Below are positions 26,801-34,725 of a stretch of 34,725 nt of DNA, in pieces. Both the position numbers and the translations under genes were made by a program. Under the pieces are notes generated by a model. That model worked only from the letters and a program-made list of their open reading frames with translations, did no database searches and was not told where the DNA came from. The stretch is from the NCBI GenBank assembly GCA_013360485.1, contig JABWBN010000019.1, positions 1 through 34,725 on the forward strand, in the 5' to 3' direction. Every line of letters begins with the position of its first letter. Position 1 is the stretch's first letter. Source of the stretch: Burkholderiaceae bacterium. GTDB taxonomy: Bacteria; Pseudomonadota; Gammaproteobacteria; Burkholderiales; Burkholderiaceae_C.

Positions 26801-27879
26801 GGCGCGGCGATCGCGACGCCGTGCTGGGCGTGCTGCGCGCGCACGGCCTCGGCCGCCACAGCCACGTGATCGGCACGCCCAATCCCCGCCGCGCAATGGA
26901 AGTCTGGCGCGACGCGCGCTGCCAGTTCAGCGCACCGCTGCGCGAGCTGCAGCAGGCCTGGGACGAGGTGAGCTGGCGCATCGCCCGCCTGCGCGACCAT
27001 CCGCAGTGCGCGGATGCCGAACACGAGGCGGCCGGCGCCGAAGGCGATCCTGGACTGCGCCAGCACCTCACTTTCGACGCGGCCGAGGACGTGGCGGCAC
27101 CGTTCGTCGGCGGTGCGCGTCCGCGCGTGGCCATCCTGCGCGAGCAGGGCGTGAATTCGCATGTCGAGATGAGCTACGCCATGGCGCAGGCGGGTTTCGA
27201 CACCTTCGATGTCCACATGACCGACCTGCAGCGCGGCGCGGTGGGTCTCGACCAGTTCCAGGGTTTGGTCGCCTGTGGCGGCTTCAGCTACGGCGACACC
27301 CTGGGAGCGGGTGAAGGCTGGGCCCGGTCGGTGTTGTTCAACACCCGGCTTGCCGATCAATTTGCCGCCTACTTCGGGCGTGCCCAGACCTTCGCGCTGG
27401 GGGTGTGCAATGGCTGCCAGATGATGGCGGCGCTCGCGCCCATCATCCCCGGTGCGCAGCACTGGCCGAAGTTCACGCGCAACCGCAGCGAGCAGTTCGA
27501 GGCCCGCTACAGCCTGGTCGAGGTGCTCGACAGCCCGTCGATCTTCTTCGCTGGCATGGCGGGCAGCCGCTTGCCGATCGCGGTGGCCCATGGTGAGGGC
27601 TACGCCGACTTCTCGCAGCGCGGCGACGCTGCCCGGGTGCACCGCGCCATGCGCTTCGTCGACCACCACGGCCAACCGACCGAGCGCTATCCGTTCAATC
27701 CGAATGGCAGCCCCGATGGCCTGACCGCGGTCACCACCGCCGATGGCCGCTACACGGTGCTCATGCCCCACCCGGAGCGGGTGCACCGCCATGCGCAAAT
27801 GAGCTGGACCATGGGCGACATGGCCACACCCAGCCCCTGGATGCGCATGTTCCGCAATGCCCGCCGCTGGATCGGGTAG
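23863..27879 (+). CDS. purL: Phosphoribosylformylglycinamidine synthase (single chain)
   Basis: Fourth step of purine synthesis: FGAR + glutamine + ATP to FGAM. 1338 residues from ATG 23863; ATG 23830 would add 11 residues and overlap the -10-like element. Domains in order: N-terminal PurS-like part ([13 protein letters not shown]), linker, first AIR-synthase-like domain ([39 protein letters not shown]), second AIR-synthase-like domain ([18 protein letters not shown]), and a class I glutamine amidotransferase domain with nucleophile C1182 (GVCNGCQM) and the late MPHPER. It is the large PurL type of beta- and gammaproteobacteria, not the PurSLQ three-subunit form. Confidence 0.98.
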   Translation: MPSIDPNVVHFEGGNALSDFRARALLTRLQAVNSRVCAVTARHVHWAACAPGFNVGRLSALLDYGEPHSGGDDGMLVVVMPRLGTVSPWASKATDIARNCLEGAAGGGLVRVERVTEYRLRLERGLFGVAGKTLAADELAACAAVLHDRMTESVAFERQAARHLFDERAGEPLAHVPVLGAGAQAGRAALQQANQTLGLALSDDEIDYLVQAFTRMGRDPSDVELMMFAQANSEHCRHKIFNADFTIDGQRQSLSMFGMIRHTERVSPQHSVVAYSDNAAVMTGGPVQRWVPAGHADAAPYVARDEIAHVLMKVETHNHPTAISPFPGASTGAGGEIRDEGATGRGARPKAGLTGFSVSNLQLPDRVEPWEAASIGRPAHIASALQIMIEGPLGGAAFNNEFGRPNLGGYFRVFEQTVAGVCRGYHKPIMIAGGLGTISDTQTHKLPFAAGTLLVQLGGPGMRIGMGGGAASSMAAGTNTAALDFDSVQRGNPEIQRRAQEVINHCWALGEGNPILAIHDVGAGGISNAFPELVDGAGRGAVFDLRQVPLEESGLAPKEIWCNESQERYVLALDPQRLELFRQMCERERCPWAVVGVATDERQLVLEDGPGGARAIDMPMDVLLGKPPRMHREVQRMPRGEPVLDLTGVALPQVAFDVLRHPTVASKRFLVTIGDRTVGGLSHRDPMVGPWQVPVADCAVTLADFAGLRGEAMSMGERTPLAALDAPASGRMAVGEAITNLLAAPIELSRVKLSANWMAACGEPGEDAALYDTVRAVAMELCPALGIGIPVGKDSLSMRTRWADAGQTRQVTAPVSLIVSAFATLDDVRGTLTPQLQAPDDAESCLILVDLGGGRQRMGGSMLAQVLGRFGDDVPDLDDPQVLKALAAAMQELRREGRLLAYHDRSDGGLWAAVCEMAFAGQTGVSLNVDLLVTEGDGIADSRADHGDTKNWATQVSERRNELTLRALFNEELGAVMQVRRGDRDAVLGVLRAHGLGRHSHVIGTPNPRRAMEVWRDARCQFSAPLRELQQAWDEVSWRIARLRDHPQCADAEHEAAGAEGDPGLRQHLTFDAAEDVAAPFVGGARPRVAILREQGVNSHVEMSYAMAQAGFDTFDVHMTDLQRGAVGLDQFQGLVACGGFSYGDTLGAGEGWARSVLFNTRLADQFAAYFGRAQTFALGVCNGCQMMAALAPIIPGAQHWPKFTRNRSEQFEARYSLVEVLDSPSIFFAGMAGSRLPIAVAHGEGYADFSQRGDAARVHRAMRFVDHHGQPTERYPFNPNGSPDGLTAVTTADGRYTVLMPHPERVHRHAQMSWTMGDMATPSPWMRMFRNARRWIG

Positions 27880-27916
27880 GCTGCTTCGTCCTTGACCTGA
27901 CTCGGGAGATCACGCA

Positions 27917-28204
27917 ATGCGACCCACCACCTGGAACCACCGCAGCCGCGCCGCCGCAGCGGCACTGGCCATCGGACTGGGCGCTGCCTTGCCGGCGATG
28001 GCCGACGGCAGCAGCAAGGCCATCGAGCAGGCGCTGGCTGCTGCGCAGGAAGCCCGCAAGGGCGTCACGCTCTACGTGGCCGGCCAGGCCATCGGCGGCG
28101 GCGTGGTCAAGATCGAGTCCGGCCAGTGGGTAGAGCTGCGCAGCCAGCAGTACGGGCGCATCGTCGTGCGCATGGAGCGCATCGACGGCATTGCGATGCC
28201 CTGA
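27917..28204 (+). CDS. Small exported protein, unknown function
   Basis: 95 residues. GGGAG (27904-27908) lies 8 bases before the ATG. A signal peptide is clear: basic start, AAAAALAIGLGAALPAMA, cleavage before DGSSK. The mature part of about 65 residues has a short helix (KAIEQALAAAQEARKG), then strands (VTLYVAGQAIGGGVVKIE, WVELRSQQYGRIVVRMERIDGI), resembling a small beta-barrel or SH3-like fold. The ending, where a residue change in a conserved surface is described relative to RIDGI, recalls Hfq/LSM-like strand patterns only loosely. 37 bases after purL; convergent with rlhA. Confidence 0.72.
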   Translation: MRPTTWNHRSRAAAAALAIGLGAALPAMADGSSKAIEQALAAAQEARKGVTLYVAGQAIGGGVVKIESGQWVELRSQQYGRIVVRMERIDGIAMP

Positions 28205-28243
28205 CCACAGGCGACGGGCGGCTCGTCCGGCCCCGGTCCGAAG

Positions 28244-30205
28244 TCAAGCCGAGCGAGCGGTGCTGCGGTAGAAGCGCAGCGGCGCTTCGTGCGCCTGCTG
28301 CAGCACGTTCGGCCGGATGCGGCCAACCACGTGCATCTCGCAGGCCTTGCAGTCGAAGCGCAACGTCATCGTTTCGTCGCCGCTTTGCAGCACCAGCGGG
28401 TCTGCTCTCAGCGTGCCTTGCACACCGGTGACACCCTTGGCCTGCTTCGGGCACAGGCTCAACGAGTAGCGCACGCAGTGCCGCGTGATCATCAGACTGG
28501 CCTCGCCGGTGACCTCGTGGCTTTCGTATGCGGGCTCGATCACCCGCACGCCGTGGCGGGCGTAGAAGTCGCGTGCCCGGTGGTTGTACACATTGGCCAG
28601 GTAGCTCAGGTGGTCGTCGGGGTAGGGCACCGGGGGGTCGATCGCCTCGCCCCTGGGCGGCCGCTGGCGAGAGGCCTCGCGTGACGTCTCCAGCGATTGA
28701 ACCGCCTCACGCCGCAGGCCATTGAGTGCGGCACTGGGCACGAACCACGGTTCGCTCAGCGCGAGCTCGACCTCTCGCGGCGCAAAAATCGTGTTGCCCA
28801 GCCTGCTCAGCCCTTCGCGCCAGCTGGCCTGCGAGCGTTCGGGTTGGCGCGCAGCCTCGTGCGGGTGCGCGAGCTCGGCCTGGGCCTGGTGCCCCTCGTC
28901 GTCGGTGATCGTGAGCAGAAAGCCGTCGGGCAGTTCGTCCAGGCGCAGGTCGACCGGGATGCGGCGATGGGCCGAGGGGCGCTCGAGTTGCCGATCCCAG
29001 GCCACGTCACGGTTGCGATAGAGCGCCACACCGCGCCGCAGGTCTTTGAGGTGCGCAACCGCTTCGTTGGGGAACAGGCGCCACTGGCCCGCCCCGGCAT
29101 CCAGGGGTCGCGCGACGTTGATCTGCACGCCCTGAAGTTCGCGTTGCAGGTCCCACCACGTCAGGCCGTCGCCGTTCGCAGGTGGCTGGGCGCTGGCGTC
29201 CAACTGCAGGTCCAGGTGATCGGCACCCACCCGCAACACCTCGCCGAGCGGCAGGCCGGCATGCTTGGGCGTGTCGAAGGCGCCGATGTCCTGCTGCCGG
29301 CCGTGGACGAAGTAGTCGGTGGCGCTGCGGTTGAAGTTGCGAGCGGGGTCCGGCGCGAACAGGAACTCGCAGCGCCCGCTCGAGGCCCGCTGCCAGTGGC
29401 TGCCGGGCGCGTCGATCAGGGCGTCGAGCAGTTGGCGGTAATGGGCGGTGACGTTCTTGACGTAGCCGACGTCCTTGTAGCGACCCTCGATCTTGAAGCT
29501 GCGGATGCCGGCATCGGCCAGCGCACGCAGGTTGGCGCTCTGGTCGTTGTCCTTCAGCGACAGCACGTGCTTGTCGTGGGCGACGATGCGACCTTGCGCG
29601 TCCTTCACGGTATAGGGCAGGCGGCACTCTTGCGAACAGCTGCCGCGGTTGGCGCTGCGGCCCGTGTGGGCGTGGCTGATGTAGCACTGGCCGGAGTAGG
29701 CCACGCACAGCGCGCCGTGAATGAAGAACTCCAGCGTGGCCCGGTCGATCTGCGCCGCCACCTCGCGGACTTGATCGAGCGTGAGCTCGCGCGCCAGCAC
29801 CATCTGCGAAAAGCCCACGTCCTGCAGGAATCGCGCCTTGGACGGCGTACGGATGTCGGTCTGCGTGCTGGCATGCAGTTGCATCGGCGGCAGGTCCAGC
29901 TCGAGCAGCCCCATGTCCTGCACGATCAAGGCGTCGACCCCCGCGTCGTGAAGCTGCCAGGTGAGCTTGCGCGCGGGCTCGAGTTCGTCGTCGCCAAGAA
30001 TGGTGTTGAGCGTCACGAATACCCGCGCGTGGTAGCGGTGCGCATGACGCGCCAGCCGCTCGATGTCGGCCACGCTGTTGCCGGCATGCAGGCGCGCGCC
30101 GAACGCCGGGCCGCCGATGTACACCGCATCGGCACCGTGATCGATGGCGGCGATGCCGATATCGGCATCGCGGGCCGGCGCGAGCAGTTCAAGAGCGACG
30201 CGCAT
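28244..30205 (-). CDS. rlhA: 23S rRNA 5-hydroxycytidine C2501 synthase (U32 peptidase family)
   Basis: 653 residues, the length of E. coli RlhA (YdcP). N-terminal TIM-barrel-like part (LELLAPARDADIGIAAIDHGADAVYIGGP) and the U32 signature around EFFIHGALCVAYSGQCYIS. Several conserved cysteines in that region and in CSQECR are thought to bind an Fe-S cluster. The long C-terminal region ends with CKACEMHV. The enzyme hydroxylates C2501 of 23S rRNA, with prephenate needed in E. coli. TrhP (YegQ) is a shorter relative acting on tRNA; size and C-terminus favour RlhA. On the minus strand TACAAT (30284 to 30279) lies upstream as a possible -10 without a clear -35. Confidence 0.92.
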   Translation of the reverse strand: MRVALELLAPARDADIGIAAIDHGADAVYIGGPAFGARLHAGNSVADIERLARHAHRYHARVFVTLNTILGDDELEPARKLTWQLHDAGVDALIVQDMGLLELDLPPMQLHASTQTDIRTPSKARFLQDVGFSQMVLARELTLDQVREVAAQIDRATLEFFIHGALCVAYSGQCYISHAHTGRSANRGSCSQECRLPYTVKDAQGRIVAHDKHVLSLKDNDQSANLRALADAGIRSFKIEGRYKDVGYVKNVTAHYRQLLDALIDAPGSHWQRASSGRCEFLFAPDPARNFNRSATDYFVHGRQQDIGAFDTPKHAGLPLGEVLRVGADHLDLQLDASAQPPANGDGLTWWDLQRELQGVQINVARPLDAGAGQWRLFPNEAVAHLKDLRRGVALYRNRDVAWDRQLERPSAHRRIPVDLRLDELPDGFLLTITDDEGHQAQAELAHPHEAARQPERSQASWREGLSRLGNTIFAPREVELALSEPWFVPSAALNGLRREAVQSLETSREASRQRPPRGEAIDPPVPYPDDHLSYLANVYNHRARDFYARHGVRVIEPAYESHEVTGEASLMITRHCVRYSLSLCPKQAKGVTGVQGTLRADPLVLQSGDETMTLRFDCKACEMHVVGRIRPNVLQQAHEAPLRFYRSTARSA

Positions 30206-30334
30206 TGGGGGGCAGACTCAGTTCAGGGTCGATCCGTCGGGCGCGCAACGCCGGACCGGCGCCTGCAGCGACTGCGCCATTGTAGGAACGACGGCCGAAA
30301 CGTGCCGGTCAGGGGATACGGGTCGAGCAGCGGT

Positions 30335-30949
30335 TCAGCCCGCGAGCGCTCCAGCGGCGGCGTCGATCGAGGCCAGCAGACCCGGGTAATCGCGATGAAC
30401 CGGGTACTGCGGGAACTGCCGGGCAATCGCATCGGGCGGGTGTATCAAGAAGCCGGCATGCGCGGCGGCCAGCATGCCCGTGTCGTTGTAACTGTCGCCC
30501 GCGGCGATGACCTGGAAATTGAGCAGGCGCAGGGCATGGATCGCCTGGCGTTTCTGGTCGGCCTGGCGCAGCCGATAGCCGGCGATGTAGCCATCCGCGT
30601 CGATGTCGAGGTTGTGGCAGAACAGCGTCGGGCGCCCGAGCTGCCTCATCAGCGGGTCGGCGAACTCGTAAAAGGTGTCCGACAGAATGATCACCTGGTA
30701 GCGGCTGCGCAGGCTGTCGAGAAAGTCCTTCGCGCCGGGCAGCGGAGCCATGGCGCCGATCACGGCCTGGACATCGGCCAGCTTCAGCCCACGCTCGCGC
30801 AGCAGCGCGATGCGAAAGCGCATCAGCTTGTCGTAGTCGGGCTCATCGCGCGTGGTGCGCCGAAGCTCGGGAATGCCGGTTCGCTCGGAGAACGCAATCC
30901 AGATTTCGGGGACGAGCACACCTTCGAGATCGAGACAGACGACTTGCAT
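30335..30949 (-). CDS. thrH: ThrH-type HAD phosphatase (phosphoserine phosphatase/homoserine kinase)
   Basis: 204 residues. HAD motif I is CLDLEGVLVPE (nucleophile D7; the second acidic residue is E9, the ThrH form rather than DxD). Motif II is ILSDTF, motif III a lysine in the ADQKRQ stretch, motif IV GDSYNDT. The LDLEGVLVPEIWIAF opening is characteristic of ThrH, described in Pseudomonas aeruginosa as a phosphoserine phosphatase that can pass the phosphate to homoserine. So it can serve serine or threonine synthesis. Separated from rlhA by 129 bases that hold the rlhA upstream region; no Shine-Dalgarno stands out. Confidence 0.93.
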   Translation of the reverse strand: MQVVCLDLEGVLVPEIWIAFSERTGIPELRRTTRDEPDYDKLMRFRIALLRERGLKLADVQAVIGAMAPLPGAKDFLDSLRSRYQVIILSDTFYEFADPLMRQLGRPTLFCHNLDIDADGYIAGYRLRQADQKRQAIHALRLLNFQVIAAGDSYNDTGMLAAAHAGFLIHPPDAIARQFPQYPVHRDYPGLLASIDAAAGALAG

Positions 30950-31035
30950 GGCGGGGGCTGGAAACGGCGTTGCAGGCGGGAGCAGCCGCGAATGCTATCT
31001 CACTGTGCTGCGCCCAACCGGGTATCCACCCGTGC

Positions 31036-31833
31036 CTAAGGCGTTGCATACAGCGCAGGCAAGTGCTCCTGCAACTGCTCCTGCACGAGGTCGAGCAAGA
31101 CAACGAGTTTCTGGTCGTCGGGGATGTTCTTCCAGGGACCGGTGTCTCCCTCGGTGCGTTTGTCGCCGACTAGGTAGGCGGCCTTGACTCGACGCTGGGC
31201 CATGACACGGCCATCGGCCAGGTTGAGCCGCACCAATCGCAAGTAGGCGTAGGGGGCGATCCAGCCACGGCCGTCGGCAACGGCATCACCCTTGTACTCG
31301 CTCTTGTCAGTTTGGTTCATGTAATAGCCCAGGCCTTCCAGCTGGCCGGTGCCAAACAACCCGTTGGCGGCTTGAATCGCGGCGTCGGCGCGGTGCTTGA
31401 GCAGCAGCAGGGCCTCGCCAGCGCCGGTACCCCGAAGGTCAGCCACGATCTCCTCTGTTGCGCGCGCCCCAGCGAGATCGAACCAGCTGTCGTGGCCTTT
31501 GTACAGCGCAGGGTCGGGGGTGTTGATCACCGTGCTTTGCACCTGGGGCAACGCCCGGGCCAACTCGGCCTTCATCAGCTTGCCGATCGCGGCATCGACT
31601 GCGCCGGCGCTCAACGGCATGGCTGAGCGCAGGTTCTTGTTGAGGTTCGAGCCGATGCTGGGTCGCTCACCCACCATCACCAATTCGTCGGCGACCAGTG
31701 ACAACAGCACGGTCGGGCGGGCCCCGCCCGCTGCACCTTGCGCGCAGGCGTCGCGCCCAAGCGTGCCCATCATGGCGGTTGCGGTGATTCCGAGCTTCAG
31801 CCAGGTTCGGCGCGCATCGTTGACATTCTTCAT
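31036..31833 (-). CDS. Exported protein of unknown function with possible Tat signal
   Basis: 265 residues. The N-terminus has ARRTWLKLG followed by a moderately hydrophobic stretch and CAQGAAGG; the RRxWLK pattern fits a twin-arginine signal loosely, with cleavage probably after CAQ. The mature protein starts PTVLLSLVADELVMVG and has alternating strands and helices without a motif I recognise; it includes GLGYYMNQTD and a Lys/Arg-rich WKNIPDDQKL near the end. It follows the YigI-like gene by 10 bases, so the two are probably one operon. A small hairpin (CGGGT-GGAT-ACCCG on the minus strand, 31032 to 31019) lies 3 bases after the stop, without a T-run. Confidence 0.75.
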   Translation of the reverse strand: MKNVNDARRTWLKLGITATAMMGTLGRDACAQGAAGGARPTVLLSLVADELVMVGERPSIGSNLNKNLRSAMPLSAGAVDAAIGKLMKAELARALPQVQSTVINTPDPALYKGHDSWFDLAGARATEEIVADLRGTGAGEALLLLKHRADAAIQAANGLFGTGQLEGLGYYMNQTDKSEYKGDAVADGRGWIAPYAYLRLVRLNLADGRVMAQRRVKAAYLVGDKRTEGDTGPWKNIPDDQKLVVLLDLVQEQLQEHLPALYATP

Positions 31834-31843
31834 CCAGACCTCT

Positions 31844-32326
31844 TCAGCTGACGATATAGGCGGCCGCGGCCGTTGCGATGAGGGTGTCCTCGTCGTTGAC
31901 CAGCCGCATCTGCGTGGTACCGACGCGCCCGCCCAGGCGCAGCACCTCGGCGCTGGCGACGAAGTGCGCGCCCATGCCTTGGCGCAGGAAATCGACCCGA
32001 AGGTCGATGGTGCCCATTTTCACGAATCGATGCATCACCTGTTCGGCGGATTCCGCCATGTGCTTGTCGGCCAGCGCCAGCATCAGCGCGCAGCCGCCCA
32101 TCGCGTCGAGTGCGGCAGAAATCACGCCGCCATGCAGGCGGCCGTAGAAGTAGTGCCCCACCAGCTCCGGGCGCATGTCGAACCGGACCTGGAACTGGGG
32201 CCGCAACTGCTGCACCTTCAGTCCCAAGGTCTGGTTGAACGTGATCTTGTGCTCGACGAGGTCGATCAGCGCTGCGTCGAGGCGGGCCTGCTCGGCGACA
32301 CTGCGAGGGGTGGCTGCGGTGCTCAT
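31844..32326 (-). CDS. YigI family acyl-CoA thioesterase (hotdog fold)
   Basis: 160 residues from ATG 32326; no Shine-Dalgarno, but the length and N-terminus match YigI-type proteins (about 155). Hotdog-fold features: RFDMRPELVGHYFYGRLHGGVISAALDAMGG, where the LHGG-xx-(S/A)-xx-D-x-(M/L)G pattern carries the usual catalytic acidic residue and CoA-loop glycines. The strand TIDLRVDFLRQG and the RVGTTQMRLVNDEDTLIA end also fit PaaI/YigI thioesterases. E. coli YigI is described as a medium/long-chain acyl-CoA thioesterase. First gene of a two-gene unit with the exported protein downstream; divergent from the unknown run starting at 32398, 71 bases away. Confidence 0.88.
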   Translation of the reverse strand: MSTAATPRSVAEQARLDAALIDLVEHKITFNQTLGLKVQQLRPQFQVRFDMRPELVGHYFYGRLHGGVISAALDAMGGCALMLALADKHMAESAEQVMHRFVKMGTIDLRVDFLRQGMGAHFVASAEVLRLGGRVGTTQMRLVNDEDTLIATAAAAYIVS

Positions 32327-32397
32327 GAGCGCCAAGCATAACGTTGGTGGCGGGGGCCACCGTTCAAGGCCGGCGCGTAAAGGCCGAAACCCTGACG

Positions 32398-32733
32398 ATG
32401 GCACGAATCGACTCTTCCACCGGACTCGTGATGCTGGCTGGCCTGGGCTGGGCCTGTGCATTCGCCACTGTGGCAATTGCATGGCCGGGCACAGGAGACG
32501 ATGCGATGGCTCGATCCGCTGTGTTCGCTGTCTTCGGCGGGCTTGGCGGTGCCGTGAGCACGTGGCTGCGGATGCGATTCGACCCACCCCGGCCGGCTTC
32601 GCAGGGCACGCGTGCGTATCTGCCGACGCACGCCGCAAGGACTGCTGCCCAAGTACACACGGATGTCGATGTCGGCGAGCTCGAGCCCATGGAACCCTCG
32701 CTGGCCACTGACACGGCGCCGATGGCCCATTGA
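32398..32733 (+). CDS. Small membrane protein, unknown function
   Basis: 111 residues from ATG 32398; a GTG at 32344 would add 18 residues and reach into the divergent gap. Two hydrophobic segments (GLVMLAGLGWACAFATVAIAW and about 45-65, AVFAVFGGLGGAVSTWL) are followed by a hydrophilic, acidic tail. No motif recognised. There is no clear Shine-Dalgarno, so the start and even the expression level are uncertain; codon use matches the neighbouring genes. First of three closely spaced unknown genes. Confidence 0.6.
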   Translation: MARIDSSTGLVMLAGLGWACAFATVAIAWPGTGDDAMARSAVFAVFGGLGGAVSTWLRMRFDPPRPASQGTRAYLPTHAARTAAQVHTDVDVGELEPMEPSLATDTAPMAH

Positions 32734-32758
32734 ACAACGCCGTGCGAGTCCTTGCCCC

Positions 32759-33061
32759 ATGATCCAGGTCCAGATCGCCACACGTTTGACGTCCACCGGT
32801 GTATCCGATGTGCGTTGGGTGCTGGTCGATCCATCCGAACTGCCGGGCGGGCAGGAGCTGGCCATGGCGCTGGCGCCGACTGGACCGGCGCCGCTGCAGC
32901 CATGGGAGGCAGAAGCCACGCGGGAATCCCGTTGGTGGGTGCGTCCGCTGCAGGTGACCGTCATCGTCGCTGCGTTCGGTGGCGCGTGGTGGGTTGCCGA
33001 TCACATGATCGGCGCCACGCAGTCAGGCGCAGCGCCGGCAGTCGGGCGATCGGCCGGTTGA
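32759..33061 (+). CDS. Small single-pass membrane protein, unknown function
   Basis: 100 residues from ATG 32759, 25 bases after the previous gene. The first 65 residues are soluble (MIQVQIATRLTSTG, then a proline-rich PTGPAPLQPWEAE). One transmembrane helix follows at about 66-86 (PLQVTVIVAAFGGAWWVADH), with a short tail. The arrangement suggests an N-in anchored protein. No Shine-Dalgarno and no recognisable family. It is kept because the reading frame is clean and the spacing to both neighbours is operon-like. Confidence 0.55.
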   Translation: MIQVQIATRLTSTGVSDVRWVLVDPSELPGGQELAMALAPTGPAPLQPWEAEATRESRWWVRPLQVTVIVAAFGGAWWVADHMIGATQSGAAPAVGRSAG

Positions 33062-33074
33062 CCGGGAGCGCGCC

Positions 33075-33722
33075 ATGGATGCAGACACGAGCACAGAGCC
33101 CGACGAGATCGCTTGGCACGTACAGGCCGAGATTCTCGGCGTGCATGTCCGGGCGCACTTCGAGACGAGTGCGCCGGCAGATGCTGCCGGAACCGGGTCA
33201 GGCGCCACTGGACCGATCGCGATACTCCCGGGTGCCGTGCTGAAGAGCCTGCGCGAACCTGGATCGTCCGGCTATGTGGTCGGTGACCTGCAGGCATATC
33301 CAGACGCCGTTTTCGAGCACGGCGCCGGGCTCATCAGCCTGACTCAGCGCACTGGCGAACGGGAGTCGCATGACGAGCAGAACTGGCGCAAGCGCCTGCG
33401 CGTCGACGCCATGTTCCAGTGCATCGTGACAGCGATGGCGGTCTCAGGCCACACCCAGCGCCCGACCGTACCGCTGATGCGGGTGGCCAACGCCCTGTAC
33501 CAGTTCGCGCCATCGCCGGCCGTGCTGGAGTGCCTCGCAAGCCACATTGCCGCAGCGCGCCACTACGCTGGTGAGCCCGGCCGCATCGGGCCTCAGCAAC
33601 TCGCCGCATTCTGCGAGCCACGGCTGCGAGCGTTGCCGGTGACCGCAGGCGATGGACCGGTGTCGCCCGGGGCTGACTTTGCGGACACCGTACCGTCCGC
33701 GACCGCGGTGTTGACCCGCTGA
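33075..33722 (+). CDS. Protein of unknown function (third gene of the unknown run)
   Basis: 215 residues. GGGAG (33064-33068) lies 6 bases before the ATG, the best ribosome site of the three. No signal peptide or membrane segment. The N-terminal half is acidic with beta-like stretches (EIAWHVQAEILGVHVRAHFE, GPIAILPGAVLKSL). The C-terminal half is helical (NWRKRLRVDAMFQCIVTAMAV, LMRVANALYQF, AVLECLASHIAAARHYAG). I do not recognise a family. It follows the small membrane protein by 13 bases and is convergent with the partial gene at the window end. Confidence 0.68.
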   Translation: MDADTSTEPDEIAWHVQAEILGVHVRAHFETSAPADAAGTGSGATGPIAILPGAVLKSLREPGSSGYVVGDLQAYPDAVFEHGAGLISLTQRTGERESHDEQNWRKRLRVDAMFQCIVTAMAVSGHTQRPTVPLMRVANALYQFAPSPAVLECLASHIAAARHYAGEPGRIGPQQLAAFCEPRLRALPVTAGDGPVSPGADFADTVPSATAVLTR

Positions 33723-33727
33723 AGCAC

Positions 33728-33752
33728 GTCCTCAGGCGTTGCGCCCCAGGAC
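33728..33752. terminator. Candidate bidirectional hairpin between convergent genes
   Basis: GTCCT (33728-33732), mismatch CA, GGCG (33735-33738), loop TTG, CGCC (33742-33745), mismatch CC, AGGAC (33748-33752): a 9-of-11 paired stem, six bases after the stop at 33722. It lies in the 85-base gap between the unknown run and the convergent gene at 33808. No T-run on either strand, so a Rho-independent role is only suggested. Confidence 0.4.
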
Positions 33753-33807
33753 ATGCACGCGCCATGTCGGCGGTTCGCCGGGCACGTGCTGAGGGCGGTG
33801 CCGGGCT

Positions 33808-34725
33808 TCAGTGAATGGCGAGCAGGTCTCCTGCGCGCTCTCCAGACAGATGCGGCGCGGGTGCGTCGAGCGCCCAGCCCTGCGTAGCCAGATCGGGGGC
33901 GAGCCACGTGCAGCCGGCCAGACCGTCGCCCGACTTCAGGGAACGCTGCACCAGTGGCCCGACCGTCGCCGGGTGCAGAACCTGTGCCAGCGCCCGCCAC
34001 CGCTGACACACCAGCGGGTGTGCCCAGGCCTGCTGCATCGCCACGCGGGCATCGGCCCGTGTCAATACGGCGCCCTCGGACAAGCGCCTGGCCAGCATCG
34101 TGTGCATGAAGACCTGGAAGGCGCGCCGGGCGGCACCGGCAGGCACCCGCGCGGCAAGGTCGCACAGGCTGCGCGCATAAGCGCTCTGGCAGAACAACAG
34201 CGTGAGCACCACCTGCAGCGCCTGCAGCGGCTGCAACACCCGAACCCGATTGGGCGGCAGCACCGACAACGGCAACTCGGCCACCGTCGAATCGGGTAGC
34301 CGCGTGGCGTAGCTGCACAGCACCGCCAGCCGTTGCCACTGCGTTGCGGTCAGCTGCGGTTCACGATCGCCGGCCAGCGGCGCGTTGGCTTGCGCGCTGC
34401 GTGCGATCGCCTCGTCGACGACCCGCGTGCCGGACGCCTGCTGACGCAACTGCGCCAGCGCCCGGGCTGCGCACTGGCTCAGCATGGCCAGGTTCCCTGC
34501 GGCGAATGCGGCCTGGTCGTTCAGGCGGACGATGGTCGCCTGAACGTTTGCGCCGACGGTGCGGGTGAGCGCATCGCCAGTGACCGGGCAATGGGTGACC
34601 GCGATCTGCGCCAGGAAGTTCGGCGTGACCTGCACGTCCTCGAACGCGACACCGATGCGCCAGGCCTGCAGCCGCAGGTCCAGCCAGTCGCGCACCGCCG
34701 GCGTGGCGGCGCGCAGGCGACCGGC
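33808..34725 (-). CDS. Protein of unknown function, 5' end beyond the window; possible HNH-like zinc module
   Basis: The frame is open through the last base of the window; a GTG at 34695 is only an internal candidate, so at least 306 residues are visible and the true start is upstream. Near the N-terminal end is HCPVTGDALT followed, about 20 residues later, by VRLNDQAAFAAGNLAMLS. This resembles the layout of HNH-type or related zinc modules (CPxTG ... DR-x-N(D)-x-x-(F/Y)-x-x-GN) in reduced form; the usual second cysteine pair is not obvious. The rest is predominantly helical, with repeated Leu-rich stretches (LQPLQALQVVLTLLFCQS). The product is unknown and I do not assign nuclease activity. 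Confidence 0.65.
   Translation of the reverse strand, partial: AGRLRAATPAVRDWLDLRLQAWRIGVAFEDVQVTPNFLAQIAVTHCPVTGDALTRTVGANVQATIVRLNDQAAFAAGNLAMLSQCAARALAQLRQQASGTRVVDEAIARSAQANAPLAGDREPQLTATQWQRLAVLCSYATRLPDSTVAELPLSVLPPNRVRVLQPLQALQVVLTLLFCQSAYARSLCDLAARVPAGAARRAFQVFMHTMLARRLSEGAVLTRADARVAMQQAWAHPLVCQRWRALAQVLHPATVGPLVQRSLKSGDGLAGCTWLAPDLATQGWALDAPAPHLSGERAGDLLAIH

Noticed and set aside
23839-27798. A very long open frame (about 1319 codons) on the minus strand opposite purL
   Set aside because: It mirrors purL exactly. Stop codons are rare opposite high-GC genes with strong third-position bias, and the translation is low-complexity His/Arg/Ala-rich with no domain. purL itself is unmistakable.

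Overview
The window is about 34.7 kb of high-GC DNA (roughly two-thirds G+C by eye) with tightly packed genes in both directions and no gap over 300 bases. It looks like chromosome of a betaproteobacterium, most likely Burkholderiales. Pointers are a dihydrolipoyl dehydrogenase with a fused lipoyl domain, a phaC-phaA-phaB operon preceded by a pgeF/yfiH-type gene, a single-chain PurL of about 1340 residues, and DUF2788 and DUF2189 genes. I found no rRNA, tRNA, CRISPR array, insertion sequence, integrase or phage gene.

Layout. (1) 1-6.7 kb, mostly housekeeping: lpdA (pyruvate dehydrogenase E3), a membrane GGDEF-EAL protein with both active sites eroded, a Nudix hydrolase overlapping it tail to tail, a fumarylpyruvate hydrolase/maleylpyruvate isomerase-type pair, pgeF, and a small membrane protein. 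(2) 6.7-10.7 kb: phaC, phaA and phaB, the complete route from acetyl-CoA to polyhydroxybutyrate. A perfect inverted repeat lies in the divergent region upstream of phaC. (3) 10.8-18.2 kb, the accessory-looking part: six consecutive genes whose products all appear exported. They are a PHB-depolymerase-like esterase with an extra N-terminal domain, a beta-lactamase-fold lipoprotein (opposite strand), a BNR-like propeller protein, an alpha/beta hydrolase coupled to it, and two tandem paralogous propeller-like proteins. (4) 18.2-23.8 kb, minus strand: map, glnD, mnmH, DUF2189, DUF2788, probably one operon. (5) 23.9-28.2 kb: purL, divergent from map, then a small exported protein. (6) 28.2-32.3 kb, minus strand: rlhA, thrH, an exported protein with a possible Tat signal and a YigI-like thioesterase. 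(7) 32.4-34.7 kb: three small genes of unknown function in a row, facing a gene of unknown function that runs off the window edge.

The central metabolic genes fit together as ordinary betaproteobacterial core functions. The best candidate for something undescribed is the exported cluster at 10.8-18.2 kb, directly behind the PHB synthesis operon: three serine hydrolases of different folds with three secreted propeller-type proteins. A joint role in handling an extracellular polymer or ester is inference from position and domain types; nothing in the sequence names a substrate.
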